DNA of 64,000 nt from Beroe forskalii (Eukaryota; Ctenophora; Nuda; Beroida; Beroidae): NCBI GenBank assembly GCA_011033025.1, contig WFMF01000300.1, positions 62,001 to 126,000 on the forward strand. Direction: 5' to 3'. The position numbers and the translations under genes are program-made. A model generated the notes under the pieces. That model made no database searches and was not told the origin of the DNA. It saw only the letters and a list, made by a program, of their open reading frames with translations. Below are positions 1-11,815 of the stretch, in pieces. How positions within the stretch are numbered: position 1 is the first letter of the stretch; each line of letters begins with the position of its first letter.

Positions 1-439
1 CTACAGACGCAATGGGATGGTTCACTAGCGCAAGCGTCCAGTTCTATATTTCTGTGAAAAATCCCTCTGCGAGATGGTGTTTTAACTTTTATTTCAAGAA
101 ACTAGCAGTTCTTTTTGAATGATCGTTATTTTCAATCTTTATTAAATGATTATTTTATGTGTTATTTTTATGTGTTTTATGTGTTAAAGGCCCCCGACCG
201 AGAAATTTCAAATTTTAATTTTCCATTTTTTATGGTGGAATGTGTTTTTATAGGTGAAATATCAACAATAAGAGCGAAAATCCGGTTTCAATATGACGCT
301 CATAGCCGCTAATAGCTAATTTAGTTACGAAATTCCTCAAAGGGCAGCAGAATTTTCCCCGTAGTATGGCGGATATTTCTTCGTACGTGATGATGAGAGG
401 TTTTGTAACTAGCAAAAATTGCAAACCGCGATATTACGG
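1..439. other. No gene seen
   Basis: AT-rich sequence to the left of the first duplication copy. Only short open frames without splice context are present, and I see no repeat or structured element. Confidence 0.5.
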
Positions 440-1179
440 GCACAGCAAAAGTTTTTGAATATTACCTTGATTAGTATTTGAGTAGTTGAATAAACTTGAT
501 TCTTATAGTAAATGGTGCGACGCTTGAAATATTTACCTTTTATTATTGTTCATATTATAAATTCTGTCAATGATCAAAGCTACATCATGGAACCGACGGT
601 ATGTTTTTCAAAGCAAGCAAAACCATTTAAGATATATCATATAGTTATCACAAAAAGGATGATGCAAACGATGGCAATTTTAAAGTTATGAGATTTGAGA
701 TTTTTAATTTTTAGAGAGGAGGAAGTGCAAGCTGTAACGTTTTCTTCAATATATGTAATATATACCTACTAATATTATAAATTAAAAACAGCATTACTTT
801 TGTTGTGTTTAATACTCTATTATTTTGATCTATTGAGAAGTTCTTGATTCGTGTTTGTCGTTTGAGAGCTATCGCATATTATGTCATCAGACAAAGGGGG
901 GGGGGTTCCAAATGATTACAGATGATGACAGAGGGGAGGGAGTGGGTTGATGATGTAATATGTAAGGGTCCCCTTTTCCATTTTTATTGGAGTTTAATAT
1001 ATATGTAGCGATATGATCATTTCGGAAATAATGGTTTCAATTTTATCAAATCCATAAACATTTTTCTTTTAATCACTCAGCAGTTATTCAATTATCTAAA
1101 TCAGCTTTGTTTATATTAAAAGTTGACACTTTAATGGTTGCAATAACGTTTCATATTATTTTAGGATAGAAGGGTTATC

Positions 1180-3911
1180 ATGCATAAGCTAGGCAGAAAA
1201 CTCGGCGACGGAACAGTACAGGAGTTTCCTTCTCGTGGTGGACCATCTGCACTACAGCTCCTTCTTATCGGGGGTACTTTTAACATATAATTTAAGATTG
1301 TTTGGGTTCCGCAGCCGCAGCAGCGAGTAGATTTACATACGGTTAATAATAATTATATTATGAATTTTAATCGCAGCTCTTTCGTGGTGATGTACCGTAT
1401 TTGCTTAAAACTGTTTAATGGCCAAGCAAGTACTACATGATAACATGCGGCTTCACTGTTCTGGTTCAGCCATTTAATTTCACAAGATTTGGACACAGAT
1501 CTGTCACGATACAAACCTTCAGTATAGGACCCCAGTTTCATGTCACATAATGTTAAAGCTCTTTTCATAGTATGCGAATTGAACTTGTGGCGATCAATTA
1601 ATCCCAACCAATTTCTTGCAAATATAATGTGCAAAGTGCATCGCCTGCAATTAAAATTCATGTCATTATTTTATGTGGCAAAAATCTACTTACTTACTTT
1701 AACTAGCTGTAGTGGCTGCGGAACCCAAAAAATTTCAAATTTTTTTGGTTGTCCTTTGTAACATACATCGTTCATTGTAACTATAAAATCATGTTGTTGC
1801 TTGGAAATTTTCAAATGTTTTAGCAACATACATTTTCAACCATCTGAAGGGTATGAGTTGGTTAATAACATTACTGATTTTATATCTACAATAAAACAAC
1901 ATGAGTCAATACTGTTGATACTGTCAATACTGACTACAGTAGTCAGTTACATTATTAACAGTATTGGCTGTTGTTATAATAGATATACCTGTAAGGTGTT
2001 TTTCCGTTTTGTTGTGTTTTTCCGTTTTGTGGTAATGCCGTCAGTGTTTTTCCGTTTTGTGGCAATGCCGTCCGTGTTTTTCCGTTTTGTGGTAATGCCG
2101 TCCGTTAAACTGATTTTTGGTAAAACTTGATCTTTTCCTGAAATTTTCAGATATATTTCATTAAATACCTAAGACAAGCCCGGCGTAAATTTTCGTGTCT
2201 AACAGAGCTCGTTAATAACATGTCTAAAATGCGAATAGAAGATCGCAATTTTTACAAATCACTATTTTTATATCGGTATATAGTGGGCGCTGGCAAACTC
2301 TTTTTTCAAGACTTGGTCCATATACCATTAACAGCATTTCGTGCTGGTACTGTTGCCTTTTATATTGTGTTTGGTTAGTAGTCCCGGCTCTAGGCAGGAG
2401 ATCAATACCGACTATTAAACGACACACAGTTGGCCAGCAAATTTGAATACTTCAATAAACTTGTGTCCTGGACGTCTCACTGGGATATGATAGGCTCATA
2501 ACTTCACGCCAACGCATCACCCACAATCAATATTTAATATTACTTAGCGACCATGTTATAGAAACTATAAATTTACTTATACCCTTATTCTTTTAACAGA
2601 TTCAAACAGCAGCAACATCCGTATTGATAGACGGAGATTCCCGTCAGAGGAACGGGCTCCCACAATCAGACTCAACGGCCGACGCGAGACTGTATACACG
2701 ACATCTGAACTTCTCAGCATCACGGAGTCAAGCCTGCCGCATGTGCTGCTTGAGTATACGGACCTTGTCATCATGATCGGTCTCAACGACATCAAGAGGA
2801 AGGACAACGCATTGGTGGTAAGAGTTTAAGACGTAGGATGTTATTCACGTTGTTGATCGATTTCAATTTGTAAATAGTATAGGTATAATACCTATATTAC
2901 TACCTACAATTTGAAACAAATTGGGAGAAGTATTAATTAATAGTTGATACTAGTGTGTACTTGTAGTATAGGTAGTTGACAGCAGAGAGAATGGCAATCG
3001 ATACCAGTATGAGTTGCAGCTATTAACAAAAACTGTATGAGTATGGCAAATAATGAAAATCGATATGATTCTCTACTTTCAGGATAAACGATGCTCATCG
3101 CTCATTCACCTAATACAATTATTACTCCATTAGGCGGTCAGGAACCTACAAGAGTCCGTGCGGAGGGTGTGGACACTGAACAAGCACATCAGGATATACC
3201 TTGTCGAGGTTCCTCCATCGTTGGACAGGGCGATAACAGAGAGAGCGATGCACCTCAACGGACTCATACGAACTATGATAAAAGTAAGTATGGATTGAAG
3301 AGAGAAGCATAAAAAGTTCCTATCATGGCTTTGGATGACCAATAACTCAATAATAGACAACACGTAGCTGATATATAACACAGGGACACGATCGGGCCAA
3401 ATCAAACCACGGCCACTTCTGCACTGTGCTTTGTAGATTAGAATAGCATTACCGTAGGCCCCAAGGTGGGAATCAAGCTTTTCATAACGACATTTGCAAG
3501 AACCAGGCGAGATGAATAATTGCATGATGGGCGCAGTTCTTGCTTTCCATTTTTCAGTCAAATGAAACTGATTACTTCAAGATGAAGATTGAGGGAAAGT
3601 GGAAACCGAAAAATATTTTTGGAGTAATGGAGTATGACGCATTGCTTGGTTAGCGTCTTCAATTTAACTAGGTATATAATATAACTAAGTAGTTGAAAAT
3701 TTGAAACAATTTATCAAATTTTTTACAGGGTGTGCAGGTGATCCAGACATGGGATGTACTATATGACCGGACAACGAAGACGCTCAGGAGACACTTCGGA
3801 GTCCAAGAAGAAAAGGTGAAGCTACACCTGACCATCGAAGGCTTGGACGTTGTCACAGGCCTCATAACCTACGCCATCAAGCAGGCTTCAGGCATCACGA
3901 GATGGCGATAG
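1180..3911 (+). CDS. SGNH-hydrolase-like protein, copy 1 (four exons)
   Basis: Exons at 1180-1273, 2600-2817, 3134-3283 and 3729-3911 join in phase to a 214-residue protein ending in TAG. The SGNH signatures are in order: LLLIGDS (block I serine; the Gly-Asp codon junction is split by intron 1), IMIGLND (block III Gly-x-Asn-Asp), and a C-terminal KLHLTIEG carrying the block V histidine. The family acts as esterases, lipases or acyltransferases through a Ser-His pair, usually with an Asp three residues before the His. Here that position is Val, so activity is uncertain. The in-frame codons before the ATG are open back to an acceptor at 1164, so an upstream coding exon is possible. No signal peptide is evident. 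A near-identical intact copy lies at 15276-19021. The natural substrate cannot be told. Confidence 0.8.
2009..2106. repeat. About three 30-bp tandem repeats in intron 1
   Basis: Units of the form GTGTTTTTCCGTTTTGTGGT plus ATGCCGTCC follow each other three times after a partial unit. The second duplication copy (about 16137-16215) has fewer units, so the array changed after the duplication. Confidence 0.85.
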
Positions 3912-4091
3912 ACAATTATTGCATCTACTGACCAAACTTATCTCATCTCATGAAAGATATATACCGAGAAGTTCCTTATACTGTTACATAATATATCTTC
4001 AATCTTAAACTCTTATTAGGGGCCAGAATTGTTTTGATAAGGAACTAGAAAACTATAGAAACAAAATGTAAACTAAACTAGCCCTTAACCC

Positions 4092-4097
4092 AATAAA
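4092..4097 (+). terminator. Polyadenylation signal AATAAA
   Basis: Canonical AATAAA about 180 bp after the stop of the SGNH-like gene. It is conserved at the same place in the second copy (19193-19198), which supports a shared 3' end. Confidence 0.55.
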
Positions 4098-4719
4098 ACA
4101 GGCCTTCTTACCGGTCTTTGTGTCCTTACCTTCTTAAATTTGTTTAAAATCTGATCATATCCACGGCTGATCTTTTTGCTGATTTTTGTGAACCAGTTGC
4201 ATGATTCACTTTGACAATAAGTCTTTAATACTGGGAGGCTAAACTTGCATATTTGAGCTTTAAATGGTTAGGAAAGGACAATATCGACATATTGCATTAT
4301 TATACATAATATAATATAGTTTGAATGTACAGAACACGGGATATAATGATTTACTGTATATTTTGGACTTATACTCGATTATTCATAGCGAGCACGCATC
4401 CATTAGAGATAAATTATGTAATTCCCTGAACAGTTATGCCGGGCCCGGGAACCCGAATATTCAGCTCAAAAAAGTGATTCGACAAGTTCTATCACGCTAT
4501 TTCTTAACTTTCATTCATGAACACTTGCTAGCGATGAAGCTTGAGCCATTATTGTATAGAAGTATAGATGTGACCAGAGCTGTCGGTGATTCCAAAGATT
4601 GCCTTACAGTACTAGTTATGGAGATAAAACTTGATTTTAAGATTTTAAGGGATTAAAATGTTAACTTATTAAAATATTATTATTAATTTTAATTTTAATT
4701 TCTGTCAAACATTTGTATC

Positions 4720-5126
4720 CATTTGATAAGAATTGGGCGGGAATGGTTTCTTTGGCACTCTAAAACTCTGAAGTATGTTATCTAACCATAATATTGAATA
4801 AAATTTCGCCTTAATAAAATCCCAAGTCTAATAGCTTGTTACAGATTTGTGACACTATTCGCGCATTTATGAGACTTGGAATTTGGGCATGGTCGAGGGT
4901 TGAGAATGCTTGTTTTGGCCTCCAGAAACTCTCAAATATGTTATCTGACAATAATAATAGGTTAGGGAGTCGTATATCGCCTCAAATCCCCAAGTCTCAT
5001 AGCACGAGACTTGTGATACATTTGTGACAGTTTTCGAGCATTTATGAGACCTGGGATTTGGGCGTGGCCAAGGGATGGGAGTGGTCCCTTTGGCACTCTG
5101 AAACTCTTAAGAATGTTATCCCACCA
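4720..5126. repeat. Diverged 343-bp satellite monomer, interrupted at 5126
   Basis: The sequence matches the satellite at 7837-9112: the phrases for 'CAAGTCTCATAG', 'GAGACTTGTGA', 'GGGATTTGGGCGTGGCC' and 'GTTATCCCACCA' occur in the same order. The monomer stops at CCCACCA and is followed directly by a transposon end (CATAGCTGCC). It continues after the transposon at 7837 with ATTGTGTTTTGG. A similar monomer lies at 19790-20170. Confidence 0.8.
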
Positions 5127-7836
5127 CATAGCTGCCAAATTTTGAAAAAACCGTCGAAGGGCAAGATTTTTGACGAAAAGAAGGGCAAAAAGAAGGGCAA
5201 TAGGTACCTTTTGGCATAAAAAAAATTTGCCATTTCAGCAGACAAACCACCATATGAACCCATGCTACCATAGGTTTAAAGGTACCTTTCTGAACACCAG
5301 TTACACCACCCTATTATGGGTACCTTTCTGAACCACCAGTTACACCAACCAATTATGGGTACCTTTCTGAACCACCAGTTACACCACCCTATTATGGGTA
5401 CCTTTCTGAACGACCAGGTACACCACCCTATTATGGGTACCTTTCTGAACCATCAGTTACACCACCCTATTATGGGTACCTTTCTGAACGACCAGTTACA
5501 CCACCCTATTATGGGTACCTTTCTGAACGACCAGTTACACCACCCTATTATGGGTACCTTTCTGAACCACCAGTTACACCACCCTATTATGGGTACCTTT
5601 TTGGAGTCTGGCCCACCAGTTACATAAGTACATAACCCTTAGAGGTAAAGTTTAAAACGTTAAACTTAAATAACCCTGTCATGGGTACCTTTCTAGACCA
5701 CCAGTTTTGCCAACTAATTATGGGTACTTTTCTGATCCACCAGTTACACCACCCTATTATGGGTACCTTTCTGAACCACCAGTTACACTAACCAATTATG
5801 GGTACCTTTCTGAACGACCAGTTACACCACCATATTATGGGTACCTTTCTGAACCACCAGTTACACCACCCTAATATGGGTACCTTTCTGAACGACCAGT
5901 TACACCACCCTATTATGGGTACCTTTCTGAACCACCAGTTACGCCACCAGTTACACCACACTATTATGGGTACCTTTCCGAACCACCAGTTATACCACCC
6001 TATTATGGGTACCTTTCTGAACGACCAGTTACACCACCCTATTATGGGTACCTTTCTGAACCAACACTTACACTTACCAATCATGGGTACCTTTCTGAAC
6101 GACCAGTTACACCACCATATTATGGGTACCTTTCTGAACCACCAGTTACACCACCCTAATATGGGTACCTTTCTGAACGACCAGTTACACCACCCTATTA
6201 TGGGTACCTTTCTAAACGACCAGTTACACCACCCTATTATGGGTACCTTTTAGGAGTCTGGGCCACCAGTTACATTACCCTGTCATGGGTACCTTTCTCG
6301 ACCACCAGTTTTGCCAACTAATTATGTGTACTTTTCTGAACCATCAGATACGCCAACCAATTTGAATCATGGATACGTTTCTGAACCAACCATTACACTA
6401 ACCAATTATGGGTACCTTTCTGAACCACCAGTTACACCAACCAATTATGGGTACCTCTCTGAACCACTTACCAATTATGGGTACCTTTCAGAACGACCAG
6501 TTACACTGACCAATTATGGGTACCTTTCTGAACCAACACTTACACTTACCAATTATGGGTACCTTTCTGAACGACAAGTTAGACCACCCTATTATGGGTA
6601 CCTTTCTGAACCATCAGTTACACCACCCTATTATGGGTACTTTTTTGAACGACCAGTTACACTAACCAATTATGGGTACCTTTCTGAACCAACACTTACA
6701 CTTACCAATTATGGGTACCTTTCTGAACGACCAGTTACACCACCCTATTATAGGTACCTTTCTGAACCACCAGTTACACCACCCTATTATAGGTACCTTT
6801 CTGAACGACCAGTTACACCACCCTATTATGGGTACCTTTCTGAACCACCAGTTACACCACCCTATTATGGGTACCTTTCTGAACCAACAGTTACGCCACC
6901 AGTTGCGCCAACCAATTATGGGTACCTTTCTGAACCACCAGTTACACCAACAAATTATGGGTACCTTCCTGAACTACCAGTTACACCACCCTATTATGGG
7001 TACCTTTTAGGAGTCTGGGCCACCAGTTACATAACCCTGTCATGGGTACCTTTCTCGACCACCAGTTTTGCCAACTAATTATGGGTACTTTTCTGAACCA
7101 TCAGATACGCCAACCAATTTGAATTATGGATACCTTTCTGAACCAACCATTACACTAACCAATTATGGGTACCTTTCTGAACCACCAGTTACACCAACCA
7201 ATTATGGGTACCTTTCTGAACCACTTACCAATTATGGGTACCTTTCTGAACCAACCGTTCCACTAACCAATTATGGGTACCTTTCTGAACCACCAGTTAC
7301 ACCAAGCACTTATGGGTACCTTTCGGAACCAACAGTTATACCAAGCACATATGGGTACCTTTTTGAACAACCAGTTAAGCCAACAAATTATCGGTACTTT
7401 TCTGAACCACCAGTTACACTAATCAATTATGGGTACCTTTCTGAACCACCAGTTACACCAACCAATTATGGACCGTAACTTTCTAAACCACCAGTTACAC
7501 CAATCATTCATGGGTACCTTTTTGAAACTCCAGTAATGCGCATATCACTATACTCTATGGGTACCTACCTGATAGTGCCGATACCAACTTCTTCAAGAAT
7601 CATCAGCATTTCCGTGTTCCAAAAAATGCTTAACTTTGCATAAACTCAATAAAGCCATCAATGAAGATGCTTGTAATCCCCATGATGATTGATGAATCAC
7701 TGAATCAGGTTACAGGTATAATAATCAAGTGTGTATTTATTTTTCCAACTCACGGATTTGAATATCTTATTCCCATGATACAGGAAATTATAGGTACTTT
7801 TCGGACTGATTTGCCCTGCTAAAGCAGGGCTCGGTT
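5127..7836 (+). mobile_element. Satellite-bearing TIR element, 3'-truncated copy A
   Basis: It starts with CATAGCTGCCAAATTTTG, the terminal sequence of the full element at 32363-37974, and runs in the opposite orientation to that element. Inside are a GAAGGGCAA-rich segment, then an array of 39-bp units containing the KpnI site GGTACC (5280-7480), then a unique tail (about 7500-7836) that is also found inverted at 32432-32740. The copy ends at CAGGGCTCGGTTT, where homology to the full element breaks; the matching terminal repeat and right target duplication are missing. It is inserted inside a 343-bp satellite monomer. No transposase is encoded. Confidence 0.85.
5280..7480. repeat. 39-bp tandem array (GGTACC unit)
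   Basis: About 50 units of consensus TATGGGTACCTTTCTGAACC plus ACCAGTTACACCACCCTAT, with variants in which CCACCC is replaced by CCAACC. Because 39 is divisible by three, reading frames stay open for hundreds of codons (for example repeats of MGTFLNHQLHHPI or YGYLSEPPVTPPY). Higher-order repeats are visible: the block around 6240-6560 recurs at 7005-7250. Confidence 0.95.
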
Positions 7837-9112
7837 TATTGTGTTTTGGAGTGATATTTCGCCTTAAAATCTCAAGTCTCATAGCTTGTGACAGATTTGT
7901 GACACTTTTCGCGCATTTATGAGACTTGGGATTTGGGCGTGGCCGAGGGTTGGAAATGCTCCTGTTGGCCTCCAGAAACTCTCAAATATGTTATCTGACC
8001 ATAATAATAGGTTAGGGAGTCGTATATCGCCTCAAATCCCCAAGTCTCATAGCACGAGACTTGTGACACATTGTGACAGTTTTCGCGCATTTATGTGACT
8101 TGGGATTTGGGCGTGGCCAAGGGATGGGAATTTCCCTTTGGCACTCTGAAACTCTAAAGTATGCTATTCCACCAAAATATTGTGTTTTGGAGTGATATTG
8201 CGGCTTAAAATCCCAAGTCTCATAGCTTGTGACAGATTTGTGACACTTTTCGCGCATTTATGAGACTTGGGATTTGGGCGTGGCCGAGGGTTGGAAATGC
8301 TCCTGTTGGCCTCCAGAAACTCTCAAATATGTTATCTGACCATAATAATGGGTTAGGGAGTCGTATATCGCCTCAAATCCCCAAGTCTCATAGCACGAGA
8401 CTTGTGACACATTTGTGACAGTTTTCGCGCATTTATGAGACTTGGGATTTGGGCGTGGCCAAGGGATGGGAGTGGTCCCTTTGGCACTCTGAAACCCTTA
8501 AGTATGTTATCCCACCATAATATTGTGTTTTGGAGTGATATTTCGCCTTAAAATCCCAAGTCTCATAGCTTGTGACAGATTTGTGGCACTTTTCGCGCAT
8601 TTATGAGACTTGGGATTTGGGCGTGGCCGAGGGTTGGAAATGCTCCTGTTGGCCTCCAGAAACTCTCAAATATGTTATCTGACTATAATAATGGGTTAGG
8701 AAGTCTTATATTGCCTCAAATCCCCAAGTCTCATAGCACGAGACTTGTGACACATTTGTGACAGTTTTCGCGCATTTATGAGACTTGGGATTTGGGCGTG
8801 GCCAAGGGATGGGAGTGGTCCCTTTGGCACTCTGAAACCCTTAAGTATGTTATCCCACCATAATATTGTGTTTTGGAGTGATATTTCGCCTTAAAATCCC
8901 AAGTCTCATAGCTTGTGACAGATTTGTGGCACTTTTCGCGCATTTATGAGACTTGGGATTTGGGCGTGGCCGAGGGTTGGAAATGCTCCTGTTGGCCTCC
9001 AGAAACTCTCAAATATGTTATCTGACCATAATAATGGGTTAGGGAGTCGTATATCGCCTCAAATCCCCAAGTCTCATAGCACGAGACTTGTGACACATTT
9101 GTGACAGTTTTG
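7837..9112. repeat. 343-bp satellite, about 3.7 copies
   Basis: GTGTTTTGGAGTGATAT starts at 7841, 8182, 8525 and 8868, spaced by 341-343 bp. Each monomer is itself a diverged dimer: two half-units of roughly 170 bp each carry CAAGTCTCATAGC, TTCGCGCATTTATGAGAC and GGGATTTGGGCGTGGCC. The last copy decays near 9112. Confidence 0.95.
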
Positions 9113-9118
9113 TGACAA

Positions 9119-9960
9119 GTCTCGAAAAAGGTCGAGTTAATGTTTGAAACCCTTAAGTTGTTATCCACCATAATGGAACCAAAATGTCAAGATTTTGTCA
9201 ATGAAAGTTTGGAACCACTTGTCCAAGTCTTCGTTAATGTTTCATTGAACCAAATGGAACCAATGTCAAGATTTTGTACTTGTCAAAACGCATTTTTTCG
9301 GCGGATTTCACTTAAAAATCAATGTCAATTGTTTCGTATTTATTGCATGAAACATATTGATCAACTTTCAAGTCAATATTGCTAATATAATGGCCCTGAA
9401 ATCAATTAGAAGGCCTAATTGGGTTAATTTTGAAATTTTGTCGGATTTTCAAAAAGATGGTCGGAATCGAAAGTTATGGATAGTGTGACCAATCACTGAA
9501 AATATTGGGCCGATTGGAGTTAAAAAAGTGCCAAAAACGTGCTTGACAAAAGAAAATATTCTCACTTAAAATTCTTGACAAAAAAGTGGAACCACTTGTC
9601 AAAACGCATTTTTCTGCGATTTATACTTGAAAATCATTGCCATATGGTAGATATCGATGTCATGAAACGTGTTAGGAACTTTCAAGTCAAGATTGTAAAT
9701 GTCATGGCCCTGAAATCTATTAGAAGGCCTAATTAGGTCAATTTTGAAATTTTATCGGTTTTCATGAAAATGGTCGGAATCGAAAGTTATGGATAGTTTG
9801 ACCTATCGCTGAAAATATTGGGCCGATTGGAGTCAAAAGAGTGCCAAAAACGTGCTTGACAAAATGAAATATACTCACTCGAAATTCTTGACAAAAAGTG
9901 GAACCATTTGGTAACGCGAAATTCCGAATTGACATTTTGGTTCCAAATCCGCGGATTCAT
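9119..9960. repeat. Direct duplication of about 310 bp
   Basis: The segment containing GCCCTGAAATC, TAGAAGGCCTAATT, GTCGGAATCGAAAGTTATGG and GGGCCGATTGGAGT occurs at about 9390-9545 and again at about 9700-9860. Flanking lines with TTGACAAAA and GGAACCA phrases are also repeated. No coding signal. Confidence 0.8.
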
Positions 9961-11331
9961 CTATAGAAAAGGTCACCTCTATGATTCTAGCATATTTTAA
10001 AGTACAACGTTTAGGTATCGGCGCGCGGCTCTATTCGTGCGCGTCAATGTTTCCTTAACAGTGCGCGCGACAGAAACGTCCATGTAAGGAACGTGTACAG
10101 TAGATGTTCTAGCCCAAAAATGTCATGATTTTACAGGAGTTGTACCTATTGATCATCGACAGAGCATGCGGCGCGTTCCGTAGCTGGACACGAACAAGCT
10201 CCTACGAATTTCTAAGAATATCTGTAATCGATATCATGATACGGACATGGTTTCATTCAAGCTAGTAGACAATTGGGCGTAATCAAGCGTCCACTCTGCT
10301 CAATTAAAATTACGTCAGCCGAACCGCCTAAAACATAGAACGTGACATCGAGCAGACATATTGCAAGCCGCAAAGCCACAGGGAGCTCTTTGTTGATACT
10401 TTAATAGACGGAAATTCCGTAAAATCCATGACAAGAATGGAGAGGAACCTCTTGTAAAATCCTGTAAAATCCTGACACTTTTATGACAAAAATGCTAGAA
10501 CACCTTCTCAACGTGTAACCAGTAGGACTTTCGACTAAAAGTGAACCAAGTTGTGCGCGGAAATCAGCGTTTTTACGGAATAACTTGGGAATATTTTAAC
10601 ACTTATTTTTCCATAATCATGAAATAAGAAAATTACCCACCAAACTGATTATAACTATTGAGAATAATGACTAATGAGAATTTGCTGCATTCGAGAGTCA
10701 TAATACTAGAAAGTTGGCGGTCCATATATGTTGTACGATGGTTCCCATAATTGCCTAAACGTATTATTTCCTTATTCAGTTATTTATTCCGTAGTTTATC
10801 ACTTCGTAGAAACTCCGTAGGCTTTGAAACATTAGCCTGCTCGGGACAGTTCTCAGTAATGAGATCTCGTCCCAATCAGGTTAATGAGACTGAGAGTGCC
10901 CTGCGGTGTTTCACTTTCACTTTCACTTTAGCAATGTTTGTTTACCTTTATTAGATTACTGCAGACTTCCTGCAGACTACTGTAGAGACGTGTGTGAAAG
11001 TGGCGGGCTTTTATGCCACGTAACTTTTATGTTTATCTTAGGATCGCGTGAGAGCGTGAGCTGCGACTCACAAAAGATTGTTTCTACATTTCTTTGTTCA
11101 GTTATCATCACGAGACTCTTATTTACGTTACCTATACGAAGCGTCTATTCTTTTGTCCAAAGGCCCTTACAACAAGTGGTGGCCTCTAGTTTCGAACTAA
11201 GTTGCTCATTCTTTTGACTTTTCAGTCTTGTCACTCTTTCTTATTTTTGATCAGTGATCTTTTCTGCTGGTTTAGCTTGTAATTTGATCGTAATGAAAAT
11301 TGCTGCTAAACTCTGTGTGTTTGAGTGAGTG
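9961..11331. other. Intergenic, no gene recognised
   Basis: Mixed sequence with a GC-rich patch of GCGCGC and GTGCGCG words near 10020-10075. Open frames are short and lack splice context. No RNA gene or element boundary could be supported. Confidence 0.4.
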
Positions 11332-11525
11332 CGTTCACTGTTGGAGTGACACTGTCCCTTGTCTAGTGTTGACTGTCATTCTAGCTCCACTGCCTTAGTG
11401 GAGTTAGAACTTTTCATCTTGACTTGCACTGCCTGAAGTGAGGTCAAACCTGTCCTATTGTTTCTCACTCACACTGCCTTAGTGGGTGATTTCTGTCTGG
11501 TTTGCACTGGTTTGAGTGAAACCAG
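11332..11525. repeat. Array of six small hairpins with a shared CACTG/AGTG core
   Basis: Successive stem-loops are seen at about 11332-11350, 11348-11373, 11382-11406 (CTCCACT-GCCTT-AGTGGAG), 11421-11445, 11465-11489 (ACACT-GCCTT-AGTG inside TCAC/GTGA) and 11497-11525 (CTGGTTTGCACT/AGTGAAACCAG). The inner CACT/AGTG pair and a GCCTT-like loop recur while the outer stem sequence changes on both sides together. It lies about 290 bp upstream of the KptA-like gene. It could be a repeat of structured RNA units, a regulatory region or the end of an unknown element. Confidence 0.65.
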
Positions 11526-11815
11526 TGTCGTTAGTCATGATCTTACGAAAAAAAAACAAAACAATAAGATTTGAGCCATCTAGGTAATATGATCAAATAA
11601 TAAGTATGTAAGAGCTGTTGCTTCGTTGAATTACTGAATGAAGAAATAAAATGAAACTATTTAGCTAGTATAGTTTGCCGTACCATATCACCGGTAAAAC
11701 TTGTCATCATTATCTACGTTATTTAGAAATAATACCTGATTTTCAAATTATTATTATCCTTCCAATCCAACGATTTAATAAGTGTAACATTCCGTCATTT
11801 TATCAATAGGAAATC

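Larger units (their letters stand above)
440..5075 (+). repeat. Segmental duplication, copy 1
   Basis: This block is repeated in direct orientation at about 14611-20150. The match starts at the shared stretch GCAAAAGTTTTTGAATATTA and covers the whole SGNH-like gene, its introns, the 3' flank and a satellite-like monomer. Edges are approximate because they were aligned by eye. Copy 1 lacks the extra material found at 16262-17203 in copy 2, so it preserves the empty insertion sites. The intron sequence differs from copy 2 by many small indels, while the exons differ by few, mostly silent, changes. Confidence 0.9.

Noticed and set aside
1353..1661. Minus-strand open frame of about 100 codons, also present at 15551-15826
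   Set aside because: The two duplication copies differ by frame-breaking indels here, unlike the SGNH exons, so it is intron sequence.
4321..4656. 111-codon plus-strand frame after SGNH copy 1
   Set aside because: The equivalent region of copy 2 has stops and indels, so there is no coding constraint.
6311..7078. Long repetitive frames in the 39-bp array (GYLSEP or MGTFLNHQ repeats)
   Set aside because: The 39-bp period keeps several frames open at once, there is no splice or start context, and the array sits inside a transposon.
5280..7480. CRISPR-like regular repeats
   Set aside because: Units are contiguous without unique spacers and the context is eukaryotic with spliced genes.
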